From NCBI GenBank assembly GCA_905250115.1, contig CAJNOI010000030.1, positions 521,054 through 585,053 of the forward strand: a DNA stretch of 64,000 nt. The letters are read 5' to 3'. Both the position numbers and the translations under genes were made by a program. Under the pieces are notes generated by a model. It did no database searches. It was given only the letters and a program-made list of their open reading frames with translations, and was not told the DNA's origin. Shown here piece by piece: positions 1 to 13,900 of this stretch. How positions within the stretch are numbered: the first letter of the stretch is position 1; each line of letters opens with the position of its first letter. The stretch comes from Adineta steineri (taxonomy: Eukaryota; Rotifera; Eurotatoria; Adinetida; Adinetidae).

Positions 1-357
1 AAACGTATAGTAATACTAATATCTATATTGATAGCATTACGATTTCCATCAATTATTTTTATGATATATGCAGTGGTTGTTGGACAATTATACCCATTAA
101 CATTTGGTATTGTTGGATTAATCACATCAGTGTGTATGATTTTTATGGGAATCATGATAGTTTATATAACACCACATTTACTAAACAATTTATGTATCTT
201 TTTTACTTTCCGTCATAATCAAGTGAATGTACAACGGGTAACACAACATCAAATACCACAAAATATGACAGATCCAACAGTAGCAGGACGTAATCTCAAG
301 GTTGCTCCTAAACAAAATAAATCATCAACCACGCGCAACCAAAATACTCCAGTGTAA
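1..357 (+). CDS. Rhodopsin-like GPCR, C-terminal fragment
   Basis: The reading frame is open from the first base of the window to the stop at 355-357, so only the last about 118 residues are seen. The fragment starts with KRIVILISIL, the cytoplasmic entry to a transmembrane helix, continues through a second hydrophobic helix (LTFGIVGLITSVCMIFMG) and then a polar Thr/Asn/Gln-rich tail. This is the pattern of helices 6 and 7 plus the cytoplasmic tail of a class A receptor, in a style common in expanded bdelloid receptor families. No ligand can be assigned. The 5' part lies outside the window. An apparent start at position 28 is a TTG inside the frame and is not a real initiation site. Confidence 0.6.
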   Translation, partial: KRIVILISILIALRFPSIIFMIYAVVVGQLYPLTFGIVGLITSVCMIFMGIMIVYITPHLLNNLCIFFTFRHNQVNVQRVTQHQIPQNMTDPTVAGRNLKVAPKQNKSSTTRNQNTPV

Positions 358-2044
358 ATTATTGCTACGGATCATATATAGTCATACATTGTCGAACACT
401 TCAATAACACTAAAGACAAAGGATCTATATTTGAAAGTTTTTCTAGGCTCAAAATAAAATTTCGAGCAGTTTTCATTATATCTTGTATTTATTATTGTAT
501 TCGTTCTATTTTTTTCGTATATAACCTATGATATCGATCTGAGAAAATTATTGTAGTTTATGTTGTTTCGTTTTCATTGTGGTTGTTATTTTTATTTTAT
601 CAAATACGAAATAAAACGGTTGTTTACTAATAGTAAATATTAAACTAGTGAAAAATATTGTTCATTTATTCTACGAGCAGTGTATTATATGAATATCACT
701 ATGAATCGTTGCAACGCAAAGTTTTATTAATTAATATAAATGTGATCATCTAGAAGTCTGGTCTCTTGAATGTATTGCCTTGAGAAAAAATGTATACATT
801 TCCCGATAATCCAATAAATTTCTATTTTAGACTTGTCTTTATCTACTCATTTATTCAAAGATATTATTTGATATATCTACAACTATGTGATTGATAATCA
901 AAATTGTTTAAAGCAACAGAAAACTAAGAACATCTATCTTAATAACATTAAAGAATAATGTTTTAAATTCAGCAGAAAAAAACATCTGAAAAACCTCTTC
1001 TCTATATCAAAGCTATGATTAAATAATTTTATTTTAAACAACTTTAATAACCAGAACACTGTTTGACTATTTGTTATCTATAATAATTCTTATAGAGTTA
1101 TTTTCATAAATTATCGAGAAATTAATTTGAGCATGTTCGTAATTATACTGAGAATAAAATATATTCTTTTAATTTTATTATAAAAATAGATGTACTGAAA
1201 GTATGATGCATGCTTTTTTGTTCGTGTAGACAATTGTCCTTTTATCATAAAATTAAAAGTATTTGTAATTTATTTCTTAAGTAAATATTAATCAGTATAC
1301 GTCAGTTTACTTCCGTGATGTTTCCTTGATTAAATATTTTTATGGAAAAAACTTGATTGATAAACGACAACATGGTCTTATATATTCACATATTAGCTTC
1401 TCATAATTTTTTTAGAAAAAGAGATATTGATGAATGAATCATCGAATAGTCACATTCTTTTTTTTATTTCTGTCCTATAATATTTGTTGTCAACATATAT
1501 GATTTCAAAATTTTTGATGACAGAAGGTTTTGTATGCCTGACTTTTTTCTCTTCCGTCTCTTTTTTGCTTGTTGTCAAGTGGAATGAAAAACAATAAAAC
1601 TCTATTAATAATTGATCATGTCAGTCTTCTACTGATTACATGAACTATTTCAAAAACACTATTTTCTTTCACTATAAATTTTCGATATATCATTGCCTTA
1701 TGTAATGAATCACAAATTGATATAATATTGCGAAAAACAAACATATTATGAAGAAAATATTTTTATTCTCAATCAAATAACACATTTTCTTTCTTTCCTT
1801 AAAAATATTATTCGCTGACTTTCACATTAGAATATTCTCACTATGAGTACAAATGGGCAGGTAAGCGTAAGTGAACGAGAACGACGGAAGAAAAAAAAAA
1901 AAAATAATAATAAAAAGACGCACAATTGATTATGTCATCAGTAAAGCATGATCATCATTTATTTTGAAGAAAATTTTCTTTTTCTAAGGTAGTATTGACC
2001 TGTATTTAAAGATATGTTTTTTTCTAGATAGACGTTGTACAACA
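358..2044. other. Intergenic region, no gene seen
   Basis: About 1.7 kb of AT-rich sequence between the receptor fragment and the ABC transporter. No long open frame, no RNA gene and no clear inverted repeat was found. A good splice-acceptor-like site (TTTTTTTCTAG) ends at 2027, 17 nt before the ABCA start codon; see the finding on trans-splice-like acceptors. Confidence 0.6.
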
Positions 2045-5000
2045 ATGGATCAAGTTGATAATCAACCACGTCGTGGAGGATGCATGAAATTTCTCGGTGA
2101 ATATAAAGCACTTCTTGTTAAAATGCTTATCTTGACCAAACGTAAGCGCAAACAAACTATAGCAGAATTTCTTCTTGCATATGTATTTGTGGCTCTTTTA
2201 CTTGGTATGCGCTATCTTCTTGATCGTGATCATAATGGTCTTCGTCAAATACCACCATTACGACAATTACCAGAATTTCGTCCATTTGATACAATGTTAA
2301 GTAATAGTACAACAGCTAATATGACATATTATTATCCAAGTAAGTTTCGTTTCAATGATTTATTTAAAATATCTTATAAAAATTTATATAGACAATCCAT
2401 GTACAACTGCTATTGTAACAACTGCTGTTAATAATTTAGTACAACATGTCTCTGGTTTTCCTAATGGAAGTATGTAAATTAAATAAAACAAAGTTTTCAT
2501 AGTAAATTTTGTCTAAAATCAGCAAGAATTATATAGGATAACACTGGTGGAATAGAAATTAATATTTGAAACAAAAATTTTACATTTATTAGTTGTTTTA
2601 TTTCATCGAACATTAGAGATTAGTTGGATAGTTTGTCACAGACTCATCTATTTCTAAAAATAACAATTATATGAGAATATAAACAGAAGATTTGTTATGA
2701 AGCTCTATAGACAAGTACACTATATCTATATAATAGATGGTAATAATTCATTCGAATAGTTAAGAGTAGTTCAAGCTTTCGTATTACAATGGATAGATTA
2801 TTATCGATGAAACTGCTATAGACAATACTTTGTACTGAAGTTCGAATTTTCAGAATATGTATCTTAGATAGAATAGATTTCAATTCATACCTTAATTACA
2901 TCTAAATCAGGAAAAGTCTTGTCTCGAAGTTAGAACTATTTTATATGTATAGTAATTATAATAATCATATTTTAGCTCAAGTTATTCCAGATTCGACTAT
3001 TTCATCATTAACAGACGCACAAGTACAATCAATATTTGCATATATTTATTTTACTAATATTAATTCATCATGTACTAATCCATCATCAATGCCTGATCAA
3101 ATTCAATACACATTACGAATGCAAGAGTATGATTTTAATATATAATATGAATTGTTTTTATCTATTATTTTCAATATAGAAATGGTCTTAACTTTTATTA
3201 TGCTCAAAGTGTAAAGCCTGCTAAAAAAGATATTTTATGGAAACATGCACCTGAAGAGTATTGTCAAGGTAGTGATTAAAAATTTAAGATTTATTAACAA
3301 TCATTATTACTTATTCTAGAGAATAGAACGATGGTTAATTATACAACTCAATTTTTAGGTGTTCAATATTTTATTGATTTATCAATAATTGAATATGTAA
3401 CAAATATTACTCCGAGTGAATCAAGTGTTCGTTGATATTTTCTTTTTATTTATTTAAATAAATTTTATTTTTTTAGGTTTATATGAATCATTTCGAATGT
3501 CCAGATGTTTATGTAGATCAACTTCATTCTGGTTTTAATTTCTTTGTTCCATTATTTTTTTCTATTATTTATCTTGTTACATTCGTTTTAAATCTTGGAT
3601 ATATTGTAGAAGAACGTGCAAACAAAACTAAAGTAAAAACAAAATCAGCTATTTATTATTTGACAGAAAAGGTTTTGCTCTTGTATATTTATCAACCAGA
3701 TGCTGCGAGAAAACATTCTTTAAATGAGCTTTTAAATATACTTATCACTCTTCAAACATTTCTAATAATTAAAAACATGAGTTATGCTTGAAAAATATTT
3801 ACTTTTAAATATTATTAAGATTTCATCACCGTCATTACTTTTCCTCCGTTTTAGTTATAAATAATATTTAGTTTTCATTATTTACATAGTTTCCTTCCTC
3901 TCACTTAACTATGCAAAAAAAAACTCATCGTTAAATAATAGACTAAAATTGAATTTTTTCAAATTCTTTAACATAAGATGTGTTTTCATCTGTAACCGAG
4001 ATATTCGATAAAACATTGTCATTCTTATAACTCAAAGATTTATGTCCAATTAGTAACATATCTTACCGATGATCTTCTAACAGTGTTTTATCTAGGTTTT
4101 TCCTACCGCGAGTGCGATAGCGATTTCCGCGAGGGCGAAAATCTAATTTCTGGAAGAAAAATACATAGTATAAGCACAATAATTGCAATTCTCGGGAGAG
4201 CAAAATCGGTCTCCGACAGGGCGCCGCCATCCTTGCCCTCCCTCTAGATAAATCACTATCTTCTAATAATCAAGTTCTAATCTGAAAATGAATATCTATG
4301 TTTGTTATATATAATATCATAAAGGATGAAAAAATGGATTTAATATAAGAACAAATATTTTATCTTAGGAATATTTACGTATATTTGGTCTTCGTACTTG
4401 GGTGAATAATCTTGTTTGGATAACTCGATCGATGTTTATTTATTTCATATTAACTTGTATTACAACTGCATTGACTATGATTGTTTTTAAAAGTTCAGGA
4501 ACGAAATGGAATAGTGTTAGTAGAGCTGTTTTTAATTATACACATTGGACATTAGTTTGGACAGTTCTATTTGTTTATGCAATTCAAGTATCAACATTTG
4601 CTGTTTTCTTCGGACAATTTTTTAAACGAGGTAATAGTCATATTGTTTTGTATTTATTTGAACGAGAAAATTTATTTTAGCTTTACTTGCGAAATTACTT
4701 GGTGTTGTTCTTTGGATAATTACATTTATTGATTTTTATTCTAATGCATCAGTTGGTGTTCGATATTTTTTATGTCTATTTCCAAATGCTGGACTTTTAT
4801 TCTGTCTACAAGTTATACAACAATATGAACGTCGAAGTAGTAAGTTATTTACTTATATAAAATAATACAGATCAAAATTTATTTTTTTTCAGGGGGTATG
4901 ACAACGTATAAAGACCTTTATTCAAATATATTTGATTATCCATTATATATTGGTATTTGTCTGCTATTAATGTTAATTTATTCGATTATTTATATGTTGC

Positions 5001-8000
5001 TGGCTGTATATGTTGAACGAATAAATCCAGGAGAATTTGGTGTTTCACAACCATGGAATTATTTATTTAAAAAATCTTACTGGACATCATCAACAGTACG
5101 ACCATCGGATGTAGAAAATAATTTAGATATAGTTAATGATAGATCATCGAATGCAAATCATTGGATTGAATTAAATACTATTGGAAAAAAGAAAACTCCA
5201 GCTATGTCAATTGATCATTTAAATAAAGTAAAATGATGTTAATATTATTATTATTATTAATCTTATTGATTTTATTTAGAAATTTGGAAAATTTCAAGCT
5301 GTTTCAAATCTTTCATTAGACTTTTATGAAGGTGAAGTATGTACATTATTAGGACATAATGGTGCTGGAAAAACAACGACAACATTTATTCTTGTTGGTA
5401 AGTTAATCTTTTATTGAGAAATTTCGTTGAACAAAACAACATATGTTTCAGGAATGTTGGAACCTACATCTGGTCAGGTAACGATTCAAGGAATGAATAA
5501 TCAATCACAAATTGAAGAAGTTCGACATTATCTTGGTTTTTGTCCACAATATGGTACGCTACATAAAAAAACTAATTGTTTATATAAAAAGTTTCTTTTA
5601 TTTTCTAATTAGATATTCTTTATGATGAATTATCTGTTGAAGAACATTTGGAATTAATTGCTAAGGTATGGATATATTTTATTTGGAATGATTCTCTTAT
5701 GTTTATTTTAGATGCGTCATATGAATAAAAAATTCATGAAAGAATCAATTGAAACTATTCTTCAATTAATCGGTTTAACAAATGATCGAAATACATGTTC
5801 AAAAGATTTATCCGGTGGAATGAAACGTCGATTATCAATAGGAATATCTTTAATTAATAATCCAAAAGTTTGTTTAATAATTATAAAAAATAATTCATCT
5901 AATTTTAATACTCTTTTAGGTTGTTATTCTAGATGAACCAACGAGTGGTATTGGTAAGAACTTTTAATAAATAATTCTATGGAAATTTTGCTTTTTTTTC
6001 TAATTTCAAGATCCATACAATCGTCGACTTATTTGGACTATAATAAGAAAATTAAAATTAGCAGGAAAATGTGTATTATTAACAACACACTTTCTTGAAG
6101 AAGCTGATGTTTTATCTGATCGAATAGCTATTATGAGTCGAGGTCGATTACAAGCGAATGGAACACCTGATTTTCTCAAACAACAAACAGGTTAGAAATA
6201 CTAATCATAAGAATAGAAAAATTTTGATAAATTTTTTATTTAGAATTTGAATATCGATTATTAATGGATAAACAAGATCATTGTTCAAGTGAACGTGTTA
6301 CTCAATTTATTCAAGAACATGTTCGTAATATTGTCTTAGAACGTGAATCAGCAGCTGAACTTGTCTATGGAATAAAACGTGGTGAATCAAAACAAATCGA
6401 ACATTTAATCACTTCACTTGATCAAGAAAAACAAACAATTGGAATTAATTCTTATGGCTTGTCAATGACAACTATTGAAGATGTATTTCTTCGGTAATAA
6501 AAATAATTCACAGGAATAACACTAATAAGTTTTTTTTCTTAAAAATATTTCAGATTAGTTGTTGAAGATGAAGAAGAAGAACATGGAAATGTAAAATTTC
6601 AAATCGATGATCAAGGTAAATGAAATAAAGTATTAAACTAACCAATAATTCTATATTTCTAGTTTTTCGTAAGCAATATGAACGTATTAGTGGTATTCGT
6701 TTATTCTGGACACGTGTTCGCGCATTATTAATCAAACGTTTACATGTTTCTCGTCGACAAATTAGTTTATTCTTAGGGTTTTTTCTACTCTCAATATTAG
6801 TTCAAATTCTAACTGTTGCTGCTGTACCAACACCACAACAAATTCAATCAACACTTATGAATCTTGTACATGTATCTGATGCTCAAGTAACTTTAATTCC
6901 ATCGATTTATAATCCTCAAACAATAGTTACATATGCAGATAATAATGTTCAAACACGACTTATGAATTATTTAACAAATACAAATGCTGCTATTGAAAAC
7001 ATTTCAAATGATACTGTTCTTACTTACGTTCAAGATAGATATACTGTATCTGAAGATATTTTTATGAATAAATATCAAATAGGTTTTGCTGCATATAATA
7101 ATGGAACTTCCGTATCACCTGCATTACAAATGAAAGCTTATTTTTCAACAGTTAATTATCATGCAATGCCGATAAGTTTAAGTGTTGCTACAACAAATCT
7201 TTTTCAATTTTATGCTAATTCAACATCAAAACGTATTATCACAACAAATCAACCAATTATAACATCAACAACAACTGGATCCTATATTGCTGAAGTTCTT
7301 TCCGTTCTTTATTGTTTCGAAGTATTTCCGATATCATTATTTAGTTTTCTAAATTGTATTATAGCAACAATATTTATTGGTATTCTTCTATTATCAATCA
7401 TAACAGAACGTTTAAATCATTCCAAAGATCTACAATTATTAACAAATTTAACTAAACGTACATATTGGTTTGCAAATTGGCTGTTTGATTTTACCTTATG
7501 TTTTATTCTAATTGCCTTATTAACTATTATTGTTAAAGTATGTAGAAAAGAACAAAAAATGAGACGAAATATTTCATTTTTATTTAGATTGGTGCTGAAG
7601 CAAATTCAAATAGTGATGCTGAAGTTCGTGTTTTTCGAGAATCAGCAGCAATGGGTTATTTTTTTCTCATGTTTTTCATGTATATATTAGCATCAATACC
7701 ATTTGTTTATGTTTTTTCATTTATTCCAAAAACATCGATTATGGGTTTTACAAATTTCTTTATTCTCAATGTTATTATATGTATTATTGATGCAGTTGCT
7801 AATTCATTTACAGTTTTTACTAAAAATGATAACCCATCAGCAGGTCCAACGAAATCTTTTAAAACAGTTACTAACCTTCAATGGTTATTTTCTATTTTAT
7901 TACCAACAATTAATTTAAAACATGCCATTTCTAATCTTCTATTACATTCTAATAATGTATGTATAACTATATCAAATAAAATGGTTGGAACTAAATTAGC

Positions 8001-9932
8001 AACAAATGCACCATGGATGTCAAAAGAAAGACCTGGTGTTGGTGCACAATTTATTATATTTATTGCACAAATGCTATTTTGGTGGTTTGTTTTATCAATT
8101 ATTGAAAGTCGTCTTAGAATTAGACAAGCTTGGCAACGGTGTTTTCGAAAAGATGATTCAGTGACAACAGATCAATGGAATGATTCGGTATGAAATCTTT
8201 GAAATCTAATGAGTGTTATTCCAATAGAGAATATGAAAATAGAATTGAAGCTTTGCACGCGATGACGTCAAAGTTCGATTAGAGTACTACAGTGACGAAT
8301 ATAGAATCATAGTTAGTGAGATTCCTCGAAGTATAGTCTATACCAGTATTGATCTTTACTGCATCATCACTTTTATTAAAAAATGAATATTAATTTGATT
8401 TCAATAGCAAATGTGTGTATTTTTAGCATTTAGATGAAGATGTACGACGAGAACGTGAATCGATTTTACAAGATAATGAAACAACGAAATCATCAGTTAT
8501 TCTTGTTCGTGATCTTATAAAACAATTTAAAAAACGAAAATCAATATATACAGCTGTTGATCATCTTAATTTTCATGTACATAAACGAGCATGTTTTGGC
8601 TTATTAGGTAAGAAAATATTTATCTAATACAATTTTATATATGTATATTATTCATTTAGGAGCAAATGGTGCAGGCAAAACAACAACATTTCGAATGTTA
8701 GTCAATGATATTAAACCAACATCAGGAAATCTAATTATCAACGGAAAAAATATCAACCAAATGGTAAATTATTTCGATAGTATTGATAAAGATTTAATTT
8801 GTTTTCTTATGATTATAGACACGAGATTTAGAAATTGGTTTTTGTCCACAATTTGACTGGCTTGTAAACGATTTAAGTGTATTAGAAACATTGATTCTAT
8901 TTGCTCGGTAAAAATTTATTATTCGAAGTCATTTAGTTAATCACATTTTTATATAGATTAAAAGGTGTTAATGGTACAGAAATATCAGAAATGTGTCAAA
9001 ATATTATGAATATCTTTGGTCTTGAAATGTATGAAAAACGAGCCGTACAAAAATTAAGGTGAACATTTTTAATAATAGAAATGTATTGATTATATGTGAA
9101 TATTCTAATTACTAGTGGTGGTAATAAACGAAAAGTTAGTGCAGCTTTGGCTTTTATGGCTAATCCAGCTTTAGTATTTTTGGATGAACCAACAACGGTA
9201 TAAAATAATAGAAAATTTCATGATTAAATAAATTTTGTTTATCTATAGGGTTTGGATGCAGCAGCTAAACGAAAATTTTGGAAAGTTATTCGAGCTGCAC
9301 GTGATGTTGGTTTGACAATTATTATGACTAGTCATAGGTAGAATAGTTTATTCATTTTTTATTTTGTACATCTATTTATTTATTTTTCAGTATGGAAGAA
9401 TGTGAAGCATTATGTACTAGTAAGTTTTAGAGAAACTGAAAATCTCTTATTTATGTATGTATTTTATTTAGAAATTGGTATTATGAAAACTGGGCAATTC
9501 ATGTGTCTTGGTAGTCTTCAACATTTAAGAAATCGTTTTAGTACTGGTTATGCTGTACAAGTAAAAGTAGCTATTGATGATGTTGAGAAAATTAAAGAAG
9601 ATTTAATATCAAATCTACCAGGAATTGAAATTCAAGGTATAATTAAACTATTTCTTATTTTTTAAAAATCATTATTATAATGAATTATAGCTCAACATAA
9701 TGAAATGCTTTTTTGTAATATTCCTTTTTCAAATGATAACAATCAAATGCAATTATCTTTTAATTTGGGTCATGTATTTGGGACATTAAATTCAAGAAAA
9801 GAACAAAAATTAATTGAATCTTATTCAGTTACACAAACAACACTTGAACAAATATTTGTTCAACTTGCTGGCGAAGATGAAGATGCAGAACCATCACCGA
9901 ATCAAGTGCCAAATACAAATCAAAGTAAATAA
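2045..9932 (+). CDS. ABC transporter, subfamily A full transporter
   Basis: A 28-exon model (2045-2339, 2392-2469, 2976-3126, 3180-3268, 3320-3426, 3477-3632, 4369-4630, 4681-4839, 4893-5227, 5280-5397, 5452-5553, 5613-5665, 5712-5867, 5920-5953, 6011-6190, 6244-6493, 6554-6615, 6663-7537, 7588-8187, 8427-8607, 8660-8763, 8819-8907, 8957-9058, 9116-9197, 9249-9337, 9391-9419, 9472-9636, 9691-9932) stays in frame and gives about 1714 residues, close to ABCA3. Each half has membrane segments followed by a nucleotide-binding domain. NBD1 shows [10 protein letters not shown] near residue 570, [10 protein letters not shown] near 668, ILDEPTSG and the [10 protein letters not shown]-loop. NBD2 shows [10 protein letters not shown] near 1415, SGGNKRK near 1513 and FLDEPTTG. 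The family moves lipids across membranes; which member this is, and its substrate, are not shown by the sequence. An alternative end exists: a donor-like site inside the last codons could splice to an acceptor near 10088. Confidence 0.93.
4086..4252. mobile_element. Small GC-richer insertion with 9-bp inverted ends
   Basis: This patch lies inside the 736-nt intron 6 of the ABCA gene, much longer than its neighbouring introns. It is bounded by a perfect 9-bp inverted pair, TTTATCTAG at the left and CTAGATAAA at the right. The interior is clearly richer in G and C (CCGCGAGTGCG, GGCGCCGCC) than the rest of the intron. A short non-autonomous DNA element is the simplest reading; no coding frame or obvious target duplication is seen. 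Confidence 0.4.
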
Positions 9933-10981
9933 TTAGTTTAATCTGAAAATTATTTTTCTCAATTTTATTTATTAAAAAAAAATAGTTGTAGAACAAATTG
10001 ATTAAAAGGTGAATTTTTGAATATTGTTGGATGAATGCTTAACACTTTATTTTTATATTAAATCATAAATTGTCTTATTTTATTTTAGATTTGCAATCAG
10101 AAAATACGAGATTATAATGTGATCAATGTTCATTTTTAACTATGCTTTAATCAATGTGCTTTGTAAAACAAAAAATATTTATGTTTGTAAAACCGGTGAA
10201 TTGCTTTTGTTGTGACTTATTATTTAAAATGAGTGATAAAATAAAATAAAATTTATATGAAATCTTCTTATTAAGAAGAATAAATCCTCTTTTTTACTGC
10301 TATTAAACTTAAAGCTTGAATACCTTTATAATCTGTGGAATTGTTATCTTATTGTATATGATTAAAAACAATCCAGAGCTCTAATATTTAAAATAGATGA
10401 TTTCTAAATTTTGAATGGAAATTACTATTGAATTTCTCTGTAGTAAACATCTACGAATACTTTTTATCAATTTCTTATTCTTTTATTTGAATTTTCCAAA
10501 TGAGATATAAAGTTCAAATAATAGAAATATTTTATATTTGTCTAAATTTAGAGATAAATGAAAGATCATGAAAATAAAACAGATGGTAAAATGTATCTTT
10601 GTATATAAATTCAAATTCTGCGGATGTTGATTATTATTATATGCTCTGATAAAAATATTTAAAAAAGAACAAATGTTTAAAAGGAAATACAAAAATGTAT
10701 GATTTTATTTTACCATCCAATATTTTTCTATGAGATAAACCTCGAAACATGAATGACGCAGTAAAGATTAACTTCCATATGTTTCCAACTGAATTTATTT
10801 CAAAAATCAGCCAAATAAATAATTCTAAAAATAAAACTTTCTACTATCTGACGTTTTTTAAAATGATATTGAGTACTCACTGATTGTTGATTCTCATTTC
10901 TTTTTTTTGAGAAGAGAACGAGAAAACATTTTCTACTATATAAATTCTTTCACATAATCATCTGAAAACATTAATAAAAAA
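9933..10981. other. Intergenic region with TATA-like box
   Basis: About 1 kb of AT-rich sequence between two genes on the same strand. It would contain the ABCA 3' UTR and the promoter of the next gene. A TATATAAA string at 10937-10944 lies about 38 nt before the start codon at 10982, so it could only serve as a TATA box if the leader is very short. Nothing else is recognisable. Confidence 0.35.
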
Positions 10982-13900
10982 ATGTTATTTGGAAAAATTT
11001 TAATTCTTTTTTTCCTGTTGCATTTTGTTGATCTTCAACTTCAAATAAATTTTTATCAAACAAATTGGATAAATGAAGATCATGATTTTGAACATGATTG
11101 TTTAAATATTGTTTCATATACACGCGAAGAATCTAATGATCGCCAAATGATGTCTTACTGTATGACGAAATGGCCGTCAAAATTTCCTATTCAAGATAAC
11201 ACTTTTGATAAAAAATTAACATTTTTCGAACTATCACAACAACATGTAACAAGTGAACAATTATATATATGGTCAGCACCCATTGATCTTATTGAACAGT
11301 ATCAATATTATTTAAATCGACAATCATATTTCGATTCAACATCATCATTAGCAAATCAAGTCTTTTATAATTGTACTTTACCATATTTTGGCTCGAAATG
11401 TCAATATATGTTTAATAATTACAATTATAATTATTCATCATTAAATGAAATTATATCTAATTATTATGAATATAATCGATATCAACCAACTTTATTTACT
11501 TGTTACATTCATTTAGAATGTAATCGAGGACCATCTCCATCATGTCTTGATTGGACAGAAATTTGTGATGGAAAATTTGATTGTCTTGATAGTAGAATAG
11601 ATGAAGAACATTGTTGGCAACTTGAAATACATCAGTGTAATGACGATGAATTTCAATGTTCTTATGGTCAATGCGTGCCGAAAACATTTGTTCAGGATGC
11701 TTCAATGATTCCTGATTGTCTTGATCAATCGGATAAAACGACTCGCAGTATTCGAAATCCCAGTACGTTATTTGTCATGGATATAAAAGAGCCAACATTT
11801 ATGTATGAAGATATTTCATGTGCAAGAACCAATCGATTCGTATATTCTCTTCGTTTACTTACAAGCTCATGTGTTCTAAGTCGTGAAGATCTTTTATCGC
11901 ATGCAATGTTATCAATTAAACCAAACTTAATAACTGATGAATGTTGGGCCGCATTTAGGTGTGTCATACAAATGCCAATTCCATCAAAAGAATTTTGTTT
12001 AATACTATGTAATAATGAAGTATGCGATAGTATAATAGACAAGATGTGTCCAGATATGATATATATTTCAACATATCCATTTTTTCATGATCGTTTTTAT
12101 GTGGTATACAACAAATCTCGACTGAAAGATGCAATTTATATGCCTAAACCTACATATGTTTGTTACGATAATGAATTTCTTGATGTACCGAATGATACTA
12201 AGAGATTATTCATATTCAATAATAAAACTTGCCGTCGTTATGATGATTCAATTACTGGTAACGTTGGTTTCTTCGAACCGAAATGGATACAGTTAAGCAT
12301 TAATCTTATATTGAAATGGTTACATAAAACTACAACATTGACTTATAACAATCCTGTTTTTTGTGATAGATCGATCATGTATCAATGTATAAATTCGTCA
12401 AAATGCATTATGAAGACTCGTCTTTTCGATAACATTGCTGATTGTTATTATCACGATGATGAAGATCCATCTACATTTAATAATACGGACTTACAACAAC
12501 TTCAAAATATATTCAGATGTAAAACAATTGAAGAATATTTTCCAACTTATTTCGTTAATGATACAGACTGCGATTGTAGGACGCCTGGAGATAGTTATTG
12601 TGCTGATGAAAATTCCGCTGAATCTTATTTTAGGAAAACAATTTCATTTCAAACGATCTGTGATAAAGAAATTCATTTAATGCCACAAATTTTTGGAGAT
12701 ACTGAAACAGATGAAACAAATTGTGATCAATGGCCACTGATGCATATATATAATCGTTGTGATGGTTTCTGGCATATTCCTGATGGTTCGGATGAATTAA
12801 ATTGTGATTTATCATTATCATTATTAAATTGTTCTGAAAATGAACATGTATGCGTTTCATCTAAAACAGACGAATTAATTTGTTTATCTATCGAACATGT
12901 TAATGATAACATTAATGATTGTATAGGTGCTGCTGATGAACGAAAAATATGTCGACAAAATCAATTAGGTTCTAAAGATGCAAAGCTATTCGCTTGTAAC
13001 AATACGAAATATGAAAAAAACTCGACATGTCTGCCCGGTGATTATTTATGTAATGGTGAAAATGATTGTTCTAATAACGAAGATGAACGAATTTGTAAAG
13101 GTAATGATATTTTATCATCTTCGTTGGACAAGGGTATTTGTGCATATAATTATGAATTATATGGTTCTGATATTGCAAAAGCACTTTGTAGACTTTTTGT
13201 TAATAATGGAAAACGTTCAACAAGATATTTTACATTAGATCAAAGTCAAAATTCACTTGGACATTATTCTGAAGATGGAGAGACTCCCCTATTAATATAT
13301 CAAATTCAAGAAATCCCAAGAAATATTTATAACTATCAGCAACGTTGTCATCGAGGTCTTGATGTACAAATATTTTTAGATAAACAAAAAAATTTAACAA
13401 AAAATGTTTGTCTTTGTCCACCAAGTTTCTATGGAGATATCTGTCAATATCAAAATCAACGAATTAGTCTTACTTTACAATTTCGTGATACAACAAATTC
13501 TACACAAATTTTATATAATATTATTATTACATTAATTGATAATAGTAATGAACGAATTATTCAGTCTTCTCAACAATTTAATTATTATTTCAAAAAACAT
13601 TGTCAAAAAAAATTTCATTTCTATTTATTATATTCAACTCGACCAAAAGATTCAACAAAAGAATATTCGATACATCTAGATTTTTATGATAAATTAACAT
13701 TAGATTATCATGGAAGTATTATAAAATCAGTAAATTATTCATTCCTACCTGTTCAACGTCTTGCTTTTCATTTAGAATTTCCTTATAATTATGAGAATAT
13801 TTCTAATTGTTTAGATAAACAATGTATTCATGGTAAATGTATAAAATATTTTCATGAACCAAATAATAAAAGATTTTGTCAATGTAATGAAGGATGGTCT

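Noticed and set aside
9930-10120. Alternative last exon of ABCA joined at an acceptor near 10088
   Set aside because: The donor AAAGTAAAT and acceptor TTTTAG allow it, but the simple stop at 9930-9932 is equally good and needs no extra splice; kept only as a note.
11496-13424. Minus-strand and alternate-frame open frames within the giant receptor gene
   Set aside because: They are shadows of the 1588-codon frame, which carries all recognisable domains.
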